Origin: Nitrospirota bacterium
Lineage (GTDB): Bacteria; Nitrospirota; Nitrospiria; Nitrospirales; UBA8639
Reading direction: 5' to 3'
DNA length: 64,000 bases
Assembly: GCA_003695915.1 (NCBI GenBank)
Contig: RFGF01000022.1
Span: 90,239 to 154,238, forward strand
In this document: positions 56,248-64,000 of the stretch, in pieces
Numbering within the stretch: position 1 is the stretch's first letter
Layout: every line of letters starts with the position of its first letter
Notes under the pieces: model-generated
What the model was told of the DNA's origin: nothing
The model's database searches: none
What the model saw: only the letters and a program-made list of their open reading frames with translations
Program-made: the position numbers and the translations under genes

Positions 56248-57105
56248 TCACACTGCAAGCGTTTCAATCTGCCGAACCTCATCCGGCGCCAGCGCAAATC
56301 CGTCGAGCACCGCTAAATCGTCTTTCATATGTTGCATGTTGGTCGTACCGCTCAGCGGAAGAATGCCGAGTTGGAGCGCAAAACGAAAGACGATTTGTTC
56401 GGGCGTGGCCCCAAGGCGCGAGGCGATTCCGCGGACATACGGGCTCTGGACCACAGCCTGATTCGCGGTCAGCAGCGAAAATCCTTGGTACACGATCTCT
56501 CGAGATCGACAAACCTCGCGCACGTCCCGATCCCACCCGAGCACGGCATAACACCGGTTCTGCACGACCATAGGTTTGACTTCGGCACGGTCGCACAAGT
56601 GCTGCAGTTGCTGCGCCGTGACATTGCTGATGCCGATCATCCTGGTGCGCCCCGCGCGATACAGTGCTTCCAAGGCTTGCCAGACTTCCCAATCTTCCGC
56701 TCCCAAACCGAATCGCGAATACGGACCGTGGAGGAGGTAGGAATCGAGATAATCGGTGTGCAGGTGACCCAGCGAACTCTCGAAAGATTGATTGACTTGC
56801 GTCGTCAAATCCGCTCGCGGATCATAGGGCGTACGGTGATCCTGTCCGCTCAACGGCGTAAACTTCGTTTGCAGGAACAGCTGATCGCGCCTGATCCCTT
56901 GACGGGCCAATGACAGCAACGCCTCGCCGACCAACGCTTCATCGTAATGGATGAGCTGGTTCGCCGTATCGATGGCGCGGAAGCCCGTGAGGACGGCTTG
57001 CTCGACCAAGGCTTTGGTCGCCTGCTTTTTCCAGGCCGTGCCATACATTATGGCTGGAATATCGATCTGATTGTAGGTCGTGAACACCATAGGCGAATGC
57101 GTCAC
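56248..57105 (-). CDS. Aldo/keto reductase
   Basis: Aldo/keto reductases use NADPH to reduce carbonyls. The 285-residue barrel has the family catalytic set: Asp in RAIDTANQ, Tyr in HYDEALVGEAL, Lys in LQTKFTP and His in YLLHGPY. The segment MIGISNVTAQQLQ and the C-terminal nucleotide site PLSGTTNMQHMKDD fit. No signal peptide is present. The substrate is not predictable. The neighbour is an exported hypothetical gene. Confidence 0.9.
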   Translation of the reverse strand: MTHSPMVFTTYNQIDIPAIMYGTAWKKQATKALVEQAVLTGFRAIDTANQLIHYDEALVGEALLSLARQGIRRDQLFLQTKFTPLSGQDHRTPYDPRADLTTQVNQSFESSLGHLHTDYLDSYLLHGPYSRFGLGAEDWEVWQALEALYRAGRTRMIGISNVTAQQLQHLCDRAEVKPMVVQNRCYAVLGWDRDVREVCRSREIVYQGFSLLTANQAVVQSPYVRGIASRLGATPEQIVFRFALQLGILPLSGTTNMQHMKDDLAVLDGFALAPDEVRQIETLAV

Positions 57106-57216
57106 TGAATGCGCCGGTCATCTCTCGATCGCATAGTACTTTACTCCCGTTCCGGTCGGACTTTCCAGCGGCTCGATCGAACACCGTGCTCGTTGAGAGA
57201 CAAACTTCCCGTTCTT

Positions 57217-58239
57217 TCACGCCAGAATCAGGCGATAGCGTCCGAGCCCGAAACTCGTCCCTTTCCCCACATGGCAGATTTCGCCGGCTCGCAAGAGCGG
57301 CACGAATGGCCCAAGCGGTCCTTCATAGGTCACCTCGCCGAGCCATCCGCCGAGCGCCATGCGGGATCGTTGCCGGGAGGAATACCGCTCCCAATCGAAC
57401 CACCTCAGTTCGGCCGTCACGGTCTGCACGCGTTCAGCCAACGCAATGAGGTCTTGAAACGGCACACCACCATCGGGACCCTCGCAATGAAAGTACGAAA
57501 GGAGCGCCACGCGCCGGAGCAAGGGTCGAACGAGAACATGAAACGGCAGGCTTTTCGTGAGCTCGCCCTGATAACGAATTCTGGCCGGCGTGAGAAATTG
57601 AACGGTCACCCGCGACATCGGCTCATCGACGCCGCTTCCGACAGAAAGGTGAACAGGCAGGTGCTCGACGAACCCATGAGCCGGCTTGGGACAGGGGTCG
57701 CCCGGCGCATACACCAGCCAGTGTGCCTCGCGCTCTACCGCCTCGACGTTCACCACCTGACAGCGGATCCGCCCTCGTCCCAACCCCTGGCGTCCCATCC
57801 GCTCGAGCGCAAAAAGAAAATAGGGAAGAAACGTCGTCACGTTTCCAAAGAGCGTCAACCCCATGTCGAACGGATGATGCGGAGGAATCGTCCGGGCACC
57901 CATCTCCGGTGGTTCCAAGACGAAGGGATGGGGAATCGTCCGATACTTCCGCATGACCTGTGCATCGGGCGGCGGCGCAGTGTCGAACACCTGAGGAAAC
58001 AAACATCGCTCGCGCACGCTGCACGGCGGGCACTCGTATGTCCGTGTCACACAGATCACATGCTGGAGCGCCCAACCGAACGCCCTGCGAAAGAGGCTGC
58101 CGGAAAATGGAGGCAAGGGAAGTGGAGCCTCGGCGACAAGCCGGAACACATACCGTCCATAAGCAAAGGGCAGGGAAACCGACGGCGCGTCACCAGGTTG
58201 GAACGGCATTGTCCGGTCGCCATACACGCGCTCATTCAT
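57217..58239 (-). CDS. cas6: Cas6-type CRISPR RNA endonuclease (RAMP)
   Basis: Cas6 cuts the precursor CRISPR RNA in the repeats. The 340-residue protein has a RAMP fold with a Cys-rich segment (TRTYECPPCSVRERCLFPQ) that probably binds zinc, YFLFALERMGRQGLGRGRI, and the C-terminal glycine-rich loop GKGTSFGLGRYRL typical of Cas6. Its start overlaps the Cas2 stop by ATGA. No repeat array is visible nearby, so its substrate must be coded elsewhere. It is the last gene of the cas operon. Confidence 0.85.
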   Translation of the reverse strand: MNERVYGDRTMPFQPGDAPSVSLPFAYGRYVFRLVAEAPLPLPPFSGSLFRRAFGWALQHVICVTRTYECPPCSVRERCLFPQVFDTAPPPDAQVMRKYRTIPHPFVLEPPEMGARTIPPHHPFDMGLTLFGNVTTFLPYFLFALERMGRQGLGRGRIRCQVVNVEAVEREAHWLVYAPGDPCPKPAHGFVEHLPVHLSVGSGVDEPMSRVTVQFLTPARIRYQGELTKSLPFHVLVRPLLRRVALLSYFHCEGPDGGVPFQDLIALAERVQTVTAELRWFDWERYSSRQRSRMALGGWLGEVTYEGPLGPFVPLLRAGEICHVGKGTSFGLGRYRLILA

Positions 58240-58553
58240 GTCGTGTCGTTCTCGCGAGATTCCGTGAACACGCGTCCATCGATCATCACCGTCACCCCTT
58301 CAGGCGTCAAGCTCGAGCCACCCAAAGCTTCCAGAGTCGCACCCGATGGAAGCGGATACAGTCGCACATCATCTTCATGTTGGCTGATCAGCCGGACGAG
58401 ATCCGCTTTTAGCTCCTGCAATTCGGCCCAGGACAGCGAACACACGAAGACGGAGTATTGCAGATGTTCACCACGCCCTCGCAAGAGCCGATAAACCCTG
58501 CCCCACCGAGCGGGATCGGCGATGTCATAACACACCAGGTACCGCGTGTTCAC
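58236..58553 (-). CDS. cas2: Cas2 (second copy, 105 residues)
   Basis: Cas2 dimerises between two Cas1 dimers in spacer capture. The product keeps YLVCYDIADPARW with the conserved Asp, LRGRGEHLQYSVFVCSLSWAEL and EDDVRLYPLPSG. It carries a C-terminal extension (TVMIDGRVFTESRENDTT) compared with the other copy. The start is GTG 58553 with GGAGG in the end of the preceding Cas1 gene. It forms a module with the shorter Cas1 just upstream. Confidence 0.88.
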   Translation of the reverse strand: MNTRYLVCYDIADPARWGRVYRLLRGRGEHLQYSVFVCSLSWAELQELKADLVRLISQHEDDVRLYPLPSGATLEALGGSSLTPEGVTVMIDGRVFTESRENDTT

Positions 58554-58557
58554 GGCG

Positions 58558-59331
58558 TTAGGCCTCCCACAGAAGCCGTTCGTATTGACGGAGCATCAAG
58601 CGAAGCAGTTTTGTCAATCGACCGTTGGCACGCTCGAATTCCCTGACCAACCCGAAGGAGGTGGCAAACGGCGCCCGGTTGTTGGCCATCGCTTCGATCC
58701 ACACTCGATCCGCTTCCGGACCCAGCGCCTCCGTCAGATCATGGGCCAATCCCAACGGCCCGGTCGACCGTCGAATCCCCACATGCGGATCCCACCCTTC
58801 GCTCGCCAATTCGCTCAAGACGAACTCGAACAACAGCCCGGCCACGAAAGCCCGCTCACCGCTTTCGGCAACCGGTCGATCGACGTGATGTTCGAGCACG
58901 GCTTCGTAATCCTCGGGCCGAAACCCGTCTCGCTTCCATTGCGCCAGCACCTGGGGAGCGATGCGTCCTGCCAGCGCCATTTGCCGCCCATGCTGCCAGG
59001 CCTCCAACCAGGCGATCAACCGATTGCGCTTTTGCCGATCCTCGATGGTGCCCAATTGCCGCATCACGCGGCGCTGATCGTTCGACGAAATTGGCAGAAT
59101 CACGGCGCTGGGCGTGCCGTCGCGACGCAACAAGGTGATAGGCACCCCGCGATCGGCAAACAGCATCATGCTGCCGGTATCCAGGGCTACATTCCCGCGG
59201 ATCAGCACCCGGCGGACGAGCCGGGCCGGCACCCGGCGTCCAGCCTGCTCGGCCTGTTCGATCCAGAGCGAGGGTCCGTCCCGGCGAATCCGCAAATCCT
59301 CGCGCTCAGCTAGATACAGCGTTTTCTCCAT
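58558..59331 (-). CDS. cas1: Short divergent Cas1 (second copy)
   Basis: This 257-residue protein has the Cas1 N-terminal beta domain (SLWIEQ, VALDTGSMMLFADRGVPITLL) and part of the helical domain. Compared with the longer Cas1 next to it, about 60 residues are missing where the catalytic Glu helix (FEGAAAAAYF) should be. The metal His is an Arg (PHVGIRR, residue 188) where the neighbour has GFYH. The Asp/Glu of HDLTE (198, 201) remains. By eye it should be inactive or work as a structural subunit. The start ATG 59331 overlaps the other cas1 by 26 bases. Alignment was done by eye. Confidence 0.75.
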   Translation of the reverse strand: MEKTLYLAEREDLRIRRDGPSLWIEQAEQAGRRVPARLVRRVLIRGNVALDTGSMMLFADRGVPITLLRRDGTPSAVILPISSNDQRRVMRQLGTIEDRQKRNRLIAWLEAWQHGRQMALAGRIAPQVLAQWKRDGFRPEDYEAVLEHHVDRPVAESGERAFVAGLLFEFVLSELASEGWDPHVGIRRSTGPLGLAHDLTEALGPEADRVWIEAMANNRAPFATSFGLVREFERANGRLTKLLRLMLRQYERLLWEA

Positions 59332-60265
59332 CCAACACCCTTTGCACAAGTTGTGACACATCCGTCCGCATGAGCGGCCGGCGATTCGCCATCCACGCTT
59401 CGTAGAGCTCGTAGTATCGGGCCCGAGCGGATTTGGTGAGCGAGCAACCCGGACGATCGCGGTCCGACGAAAAATCTCTCCCGGTTATCTGCCGGGTATG
59501 GAACACCTCCCAGACCCACCGATCGATGAGGGGACGGTCCGGCTCGAGGAGATCGCAGGCCAGCGAATCTCGACCATACTCGAAGTCATGATAAAACCCG
59601 ATCACGGGATCCAGGCCGATCGTTTCGCATTCGCGCACCCACTCCCAATGGACCAACGTATAGGTCAGGGAGAGCAAGGCATTGACCGGATCGGGAGGCG
59701 GCCTGCGCGCTCGCCCGTGAAACGCGAGCGAGGGAGGAAACGCGGTGGCGAACGCACGAAAGTAGGCGGCGGCTGCCGCCCCTTCGAATCCGCGGAGTCG
59801 ATCGAACGACTCGACTTCCCCGACCTGTGGAAGCACCGTGTCCAGCACCCCCTGGGCGTGCAAGGCCGTCACGCGATCGAGTCGACCGGCTTCCGCCAAC
59901 TCGGCGAGAAGGGCACGTTGTCGCTCGAGTTTGGTCAGAACCCATTGCCGGGCCAGCACCAATGCCAACGGACCTCGACTGCAGGCATATTGTGCGACGC
60001 GCACGCGCCCATGACGATGCAAGCGCCCGACCATCCGGCCATGAAACCGTTGGCGTTTGCCGGATAGAAAAACCACGTCGACACCTTCGTCGGCGAGTCG
60101 ATGCAACACCGCTGTTTCCACCGTCAAGCGACCGACGAGCACCAGACGACTGATAGGGACCAACGGCACGGTCCCCTCTCGCTCGCCGTCGACGTACACT
60201 GCTAGTGCCCGCCCATCAAGCCGCAGTTCGGCATCTTTGCGATCGATATAGACCGTTCCCCCCAT
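59306..60265 (-). CDS. cas1: Cas1 integrase (complete catalytic set)
   Basis: Cas1 joins new spacers to the CRISPR array. The 319-residue product has the Glu in GFEGAAAAAYF (161), DPVNALLSLTYTL, the His in GFYH (226) and the Asp/Glu of DSLACDLLEP (238, 241), which together form the metal site. The N-terminal beta domain (AVYVDGE, RLVLVGRLTVETAVL) is normal. It lies six bases after the first Cas2 gene, so they are co-translated. It is the likely active integrase of this doubled adaptation module. Confidence 0.92.
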   Translation of the reverse strand: MGGTVYIDRKDAELRLDGRALAVYVDGEREGTVPLVPISRLVLVGRLTVETAVLHRLADEGVDVVFLSGKRQRFHGRMVGRLHRHGRVRVAQYACSRGPLALVLARQWVLTKLERQRALLAELAEAGRLDRVTALHAQGVLDTVLPQVGEVESFDRLRGFEGAAAAAYFRAFATAFPPSLAFHGRARRPPPDPVNALLSLTYTLVHWEWVRECETIGLDPVIGFYHDFEYGRDSLACDLLEPDRPLIDRWVWEVFHTRQITGRDFSSDRDRPGCSLTKSARARYYELYEAWMANRRPLMRTDVSQLVQRVLDGENAVSS

Positions 60266-60271
60266 CGTATC

Positions 60272-60550
60272 TCATCCAAAGTAAAAAAACGCCGGATCCG
60301 CCGGCGGTACCGCGATCCCCAACGTATGGGGACGACTTCGGCCATCCAGCACGATCACGTGAACGCGGTCCTCGCGAGGATCGATGATCCGCCGAAGGAT
60401 CGCCGTCACGTCATCGTGTTCTGCAGGCGTCAACCAGCATTCATAGACCGATTTCTGTCCGCCGGTGCTATAGCCTTTCAGCACATCCCGCACCCGCGTC
60501 AAGCGGGCCGCATCCGTTATGTCGTACGCAACGAGATACAATCGCCGCAC
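60272..60550 (-). CDS. cas2: Cas2 (first copy, 92 residues)
   Basis: This Cas2 keeps YLVAYDITDAARL, GGQKSVYECWLTPAEH and IDPREDRVHVIVL, the normal family line. The start is GTG 60550 with GGAG seven bases before. It precedes the complete Cas1 by six bases. It is 13 residues shorter than the second copy and differs clearly, so the two Cas2 genes are not a recent duplication. Confidence 0.9.
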   Translation of the reverse strand: MRRLYLVAYDITDAARLTRVRDVLKGYSTGGQKSVYECWLTPAEHDDVTAILRRIIDPREDRVHVIVLDGRSRPHTLGIAVPPADPAFFYFG

Positions 60551-60633
60551 CGTTGCTCCATACCTCTCTTGGCCTCTCTTGTCCGAATCAATCTCTAGGC
60601 CGCATCAGAGCCTGCCATCCGTTCTTGCCCCCT

Positions 60634-61911
60634 TCAATCAGGCTCCGCCATGCGCAGCATAGTGAGATCGGTGCTGATCGGGAGAAATGCTGTGATGATC
60701 GTATGCAGCGAGTCATAGGCTTCGCGCGTCGTCGGATTGAGCCCATGGGCCAACATGCTGAAATTCCTGGCCGATTGGATCTTCCGCATATCCTCCTGCC
60801 GCTCGAGGAACGACAACCCTTCGGGTTCGCCCAGTTCTGCCAGGAGGCGATAGGACGCTTCCATGGGCAGTTGAAACACGCCTGGCTGGACTTCATACCC
60901 TCGCCGGACATAATCGGCACGAAGCGCCTCCGGTAGGCGATCGGCAGGCACCGCACTCGTTTCGCATCTGAGCCTCCGAAAAACGGCTGTCTGAGCCCCT
61001 AATTCCAGTGCCCGATACAGGCGCACGACTGCATCGTCGTACTTCCCTTCCTCCGCACGGCGCTCGGCATTGGCGATCATATCGGTCACGAGATCGGCGT
61101 GCGGACAGCGAAAGTGACGGGTATGCGTGCCAAGCTGTTCGAGCCATGCGACATTGCGCTCGAGCACCGGTCGAGCCTCGGCATACAGAATCGATGGATT
61201 GGCCTCCACCGCCTGGCGCCACGAGCGCAAGGCCGATTTTAGCACGCGCAGTGCTTCGTCATAGTGAAACCGTTCCCAAGCCGCATAGCCTCTCGCCACC
61301 TGGGACAGCATCGAAAAGGCGACATGCATCGGTCCCGAGGGATAGCGTGTCAACAACGCTTGGAGTACGGTCTGGGCAGCCTCGAATTGATAGTGCTGAA
61401 AATACCAAGCTAGTTTCCGGCGCTCGTGATGCGCATACAAATGAAAAGGATCGGCTTGTCTAAGCAACCGTTCGGCTCCGGTCACGACCAATCCCAGACC
61501 ATCTTTGGTCCGTTCGCTTCCCCCGACATAGGAAAACCGGCACCCGCGTCCCATCGTGGCCAGCGCGAGCGCCACGGACATGATTTTCGTCCCGCCGGTA
61601 AAATCCACGAGAATGTCGGACGGGGTTCTCCCTTTCGCTAGGGCGCGATCCAGGCACTCCAGCGCGCGTTCGTAACAGGCGATCAGGTCTTGAGCGTCGG
61701 CTGCGACCACGTTCTCATTGGAAAATGTGATGCCCTCTGCACGGAGTCGGTCTTTGATGATCCCTAATAGCTCGACGCTCTGTGCCGAGGTGAAAAACAC
61801 GACATACTCCGGACGATAGTGGCAGAGGCTCGTGACGATGGGTTCCGGTGAACCGCCGACTGAAAAGATCATCGCGTTTGGTGACGAAACGGTCGCCGCG
61901 TGCTCGGTCAT
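60634..61911 (-). CDS. CARF-HEPN protein, TIGR02710-like (type III ancillary RNase)
   Basis: CARF proteins sense cyclic oligoadenylate made by type III complexes and switch on an RNase. The 425-residue product has an N-terminal CARF-like domain (SVGGSPEPIVTSLCHYRPEY and VDFTGGTKIMSVALALATMG). A helical middle follows, and a C-terminal HEPN-type RxxxxxxH (R382-H389, in RNFSMLAHG). It matches the TIGR02710 family of CRISPR loci. GGAGGG precedes the start. It begins the operon, but no Cas10 or other effector lies in the window, so the activator must come from another locus. Confidence 0.8.
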   Translation of the reverse strand: MTEHAATVSSPNAMIFSVGGSPEPIVTSLCHYRPEYVVFFTSAQSVELLGIIKDRLRAEGITFSNENVVAADAQDLIACYERALECLDRALAKGRTPSDILVDFTGGTKIMSVALALATMGRGCRFSYVGGSERTKDGLGLVVTGAERLLRQADPFHLYAHHERRKLAWYFQHYQFEAAQTVLQALLTRYPSGPMHVAFSMLSQVARGYAAWERFHYDEALRVLKSALRSWRQAVEANPSILYAEARPVLERNVAWLEQLGTHTRHFRCPHADLVTDMIANAERRAEEGKYDDAVVRLYRALELGAQTAVFRRLRCETSAVPADRLPEALRADYVRRGYEVQPGVFQLPMEASYRLLAELGEPEGLSFLERQEDMRKIQSARNFSMLAHGLNPTTREAYDSLHTIITAFLPISTDLTMLRMAEPD

Positions 61912-61993
61912 CTCTGCCCTCCTTCAAAAGCCAACACCGATATCGGTGATCCGTTCGCATCCTAAACATCACAAACGGCGCATTCAACCACAG

Positions 61994-62012
61994 AAACGTT
62001 GCGGCAACGTTT
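61994..62012. promoter_or_regulatory. Perfect 19-base palindrome upstream of the cas operon
   Basis: AAACGTTGC and GCAACGTTT flank a single G: a perfect 9-base inverted repeat, about 83 bases before the CARF start. It is a candidate operator for the cas operon. Confidence 0.45.
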
Positions 62013-62291
62013 CCGGCGGGAAACAACGACAGCGTTCTCGATAAGTTCTGCTTCCGAGTCCAGCACGAAATGTCGAGGAGACCATCTGTTTCATCAGGGT
62101 TGACGATGCGGCAAACGCGTGCCGAAAGAGACGACCGGGCGCGCCCTGTCAGCTTTCCGCCTGGCGCGCACCATGAATTGACACGGCTGCGACGGCGGCG
62201 TACGTTCTTCATCATCGACCAATCCATCCGACGGTGAAACGATTCAACAGAGCGGTGCAGGCGCTACCGCTCATCCAACAAGGAGAGAAGC

Positions 62292-62567
62292 ATGATCGAT
62301 CGAGACGCCATCGCCCGCGAGTGGGCATCGCGCGGATTCAGTTGCGATGAGTGGGTCGATCCGCCCGGTCAGCGCTGGGAGGATTTCGTGCATTCGACCG
62401 ACGAAGTCGTGCTCGTCGTCGAAGGGAACATGGAATTCGAAATCGACGGCAAGGTGCTTCGCCCGAAGATCGGCGAAGAACTCTTCATCCCAGCCGGCGC
62501 GCGGCATTCGGCTCGCAACGTGGGAACGACCGTGGCCCGGTGGCTCTATGGCTATCGCCGTCGGTAA
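62292..62567 (+). CDS. Small cupin-domain protein
   Basis: The 91-residue protein has the cupin barrel: VHSTDEVVLVVEGNMEFEID, LRPKIGEELFIPAGARHSARN. In metal cupins the first motif has two His, but here only one is present (HS), with the second motif His in ARHSARN, so the metal site is partly degenerate. AAGGAGAG precedes ATG. Its role is unknown; it is divergent from the cas operon. Confidence 0.75.
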   Translation: MIDRDAIAREWASRGFSCDEWVDPPGQRWEDFVHSTDEVVLVVEGNMEFEIDGKVLRPKIGEELFIPAGARHSARNVGTTVARWLYGYRRR

Positions 62568-62735
62568 ATTGGCCGGCGACCGATCCTGGCGAGGCGTTCG
62601 TCACAACGCTCGCGCATGGACGCCATGCAGCCGGCCGAAGGGATCGACTGCCGCCGGGTTTCGCAAGAGCCTCCCGTGTGATGTCGCACGTACCCCCACA
62701 CCACGCCTCTTTCCACACCTCGACAAAACGAGCAT

Positions 62736-62992
62736 CTAAAACCGGAGCGTGGACTGCAGATACCAGACGTGCGTATCGCGATCCGTGAGCGTCGTCGCCC
62801 CTTGGCGGCGCAGATCGGTAAAATACCCGCCCTTGAACCAATGCACCATTCCGCCTTGGACCCAGAGATTGGTCAACCCCACGTTCCATTGGATACGAAC
62901 ATCGAGCGTCTGGCCGAGGTTGGACGACGCTGAACCGGTGGGATCCTGAAGCCCCGTTCCCACGAAGGCATCGCGCGTCGAGGCCAAGTTCC
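62736..62992 (-). pseudogene. 3' fragment of an outer-membrane barrel gene (alginate export-like)
   Basis: About 85 residues remain: ASTRDAFVGTGLQDPTGSAS then IQWNVGLTNLWVQGGMVHW and the C-terminal HVWYLQSTLRF, ending in Phe as outer-membrane barrels do. This fits the last strands of an alginate export family barrel. Upstream of about 62992 the frame turns to unrelated, AT-rich sequence and has no start or signal, so the 5' part is lost, probably by a rearrangement linked to the nearby IS element. Confidence 0.55.
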
Positions 62993-63293
62993 ATGGCTGG
63001 CTTTGCGCGGATAGAAACGCGATCGGAGTTTTTGTACCGGCGTGCGATTTCGCTCGCTATCAGTGTTCGTATTCGCTCACTTTTTTGGAGAAAAATTACA
63101 AATTATGCTCATTTTTATCAAAATTGTATGGCTCAATTATTGCTTAGCTTAAAATCCTGCGTGTTTAAAAAATTTTATCGATGCTTCTGAAACAGCTTGA
63201 GTTCCTCCTGTTTTATACTGCTCCCCTGAGAGAGTGGACACTTTGGAGAGTGAGTGGTAAGGGATCGGATCACTCAAGGAGGAGGTGTCCAAC

Positions 63294-63551
63294 ATGAAGG
63301 GGCGTCACTGGGCTACGGAAGAGAAACTGGCCATCGTGCTGGAAGGGATCAAAGGGACCAAGCCGGTGGCTGAGATCAGTCGGGAGCATCAGATTGCCCA
63401 GACCCAGTACGACCAGTGGCGGGATCGCTTCCTGGAAGGGGGCAAGCGGGCCTTGACCAACGGGCTCCCCGCCAGTGAGGAGGCGCTGACGCGAGAGATC
63501 GAGCAGCTCCAGCGGCTCATCGGCAAGCAGGCCGTGGCCATCGAGCTGTAA
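63294..63551 (+). CDS. IS3-family transposase OrfA
   Basis: The 85-residue OrfA has a helix-turn-helix (EEKLAIVLEGIKGTKPVAEISREHQI) and a leucine zipper-like end (EALTREIEQLQRLIGKQAVAIEL). AAGGAGGAGG precedes ATG 63294. It stops at TAA 63549-63551, directly on a run of seven A. Such runs serve for programmed -1 frameshifting in IS3 elements. Here OrfB continues in the same frame, so decay is also possible. Confidence 0.7.
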   Translation: MKGRHWATEEKLAIVLEGIKGTKPVAEISREHQIAQTQYDQWRDRFLEGGKRALTNGLPASEEALTREIEQLQRLIGKQAVAIEL

Positions 63552-64000
63552 AAAAACGGACGAGCTGGTCGGGAGGCGGTGAGGCTGGTGGAGAGCTTGC
63601 AGCAGGCGGGCTGGACGGTGGCGGCGGCCTGCCGGCTGGTGGGGGTCAGCCGGAGCGGGCAGTACGCCGCGCAGCGGGCGTGCCCGGTCACGAAGGTGGA
63701 GCCGGAGTCCACGGATCCGGCGCTGCTAGCGCGCATTCGTGCGGTCACCGAGGCTCATCTCTTCTGGGGCTACCGGCGGGTCTGGGCCTGGCTCCGCTAC
63801 CGCGAGGGGCTTGTGGTCAATAAGAAGCGGGTGGACTCGGCTGATGCGGGAGGCCGGCTTGACGGTCAAGCGGGTGCGGCATCCGGCGACGCGGACGCCC
63901 AGGGCGAAGCCGAGGGCCACGTGCCCCCGGCAATACTGGTAGATTGACATGACGACGTTGCTGATCCCCGCCCTGGGCTGGGCGTATCTGGTCATCGTGC
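63552..64000 (+). pseudogene. IS3-family transposase OrfB, decayed and truncated by window end
   Basis: The frame reads KNGRAGREAVRLVESLQQAG and the conserved HLFWGYRRVWAWLRYREGL of the IS3 OrfB. Near 63833 the frame slips (KKRV then RLMREAGLTVKRV in another frame), and a TAG at 63940-63942 stands where Gln of WQIDMT is expected. IDMTTLLIPALGWAYLVIV then continues to the window end. Two lesions show that it is inactive. Confidence 0.65.

Larger units (their letters stand above)
63215..64000 (+). mobile_element. IS3-family element, partial and decayed
   Basis: It holds orfA-type and orfB-type transposase genes of the IS3 family. The left end appears to lie near 63215-63245 (around GAGAGTGGACACTTTGG), but I could not define the inverted repeat. 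The element runs off the window. Its coding parts carry a frameshift and nonsense codons (see the orfB entry). Confidence 0.6.

Noticed and set aside
57109..58494. 461-codon plus-strand ORF across cas6
   Set aside because: Shadow of cas6 and cas2; Arg/Pro/His-rich translation without motifs.
57106..62291. CRISPR array near the cas genes
   Set aside because: Reading both strands I found no regularly spaced direct repeats; the only strong repeat is the single palindrome at 61994-62012.

Overview
The window looks like a chromosomal segment of a nitrite-oxidising Nitrospira-type bacterium (Nitrospirota). The main reasons are a NxrC-like haem b subunit next to a TorD-family chaperone and a NapG-like ferredoxin (30.6-33.6 kb). 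A second NxrC-like protein sits with two pentahaem cytochromes, and a NirA/NirC nitrite assimilation operon is also present. The Nitrospira assignment is inference from family content. nxrA and nxrB are not in the window.

Layout. 0-6.4 kb: tail of a type I restriction-modification/defence operon: the C-terminus of a subtilisin-like peptidase, an hsdS broken by an in-frame TAA, a DUF6978-like gene broken by an in-frame TAG, an intact DUF1828/DUF1829 partner and an intact hsdR. 6.8-7.3 kb: SpoT/MESH1-like HD hydrolase. 7.3-11.8 kb: nirA-nirC operon and a NifA-type sigma-54 activator. The DNA between regulator and operon holds a -24/-12 promoter, a NifA-type upstream site and a leader terminator. 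12-14 kb: an epimerase and a sirohydrochlorin chelatase (siroheme for NirA). 14.6-17.9 kb: a graveyard of three decayed genes mixed with small hypotheticals. 18.2-19.9 kb: ilvD. 19.9-29.3 kb: a minus-strand gene cluster for periplasmic electron transfer (two pentahaem cytochromes, PDZ, NxrC-like, NHL, TPR, membrane protein, radical SAM). 30.6-34.7 kb: NxrC, TorD, ferredoxin and a HExxH protein. 35-40.7 kb: WD40 protein facing a histidine kinase/NtrC-type regulator pair. 40.8-49.6 kb: housekeeping block on the minus strand (purA, tRNA-Lys, glycosyltransferase, argS, tgt, yajC-secD-secF). 49.8-57.1 kb: tRNA-Ala, ABC-F ATPase, RNase R-type exonuclease, AMMECR1 protein, an exported hypothetical and an aldo/keto reductase. 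57.2-61.9 kb: CRISPR-associated operon with a CARF-HEPN protein, two Cas2, two Cas1 and a Cas6, but no effector and no array in view. 62.3-64 kb: cupin, a truncated outer-membrane barrel gene and a decayed IS3-family element.

How they work together. Nitrite enters through NirC, is reduced by the siroheme enzyme NirA, and the CbiX-type chelatase supplies the cofactor; the NifA-like protein with sigma-54 most likely controls the operon. The NxrC-like proteins, multihaem cytochromes, ferredoxin and chaperone fit the assembly and electron wiring of a periplasmic nitrite oxidoreductase, with the HK/sigma-54 pair a candidate controller.

The most unusual item is the doubled adaptation module: one Cas1 keeps the metal-binding residues, while the shorter neighbour Cas1 appears to have lost them, and each sits beside its own Cas2. 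All calls were made by eye from translations and sequence; no database search was run.
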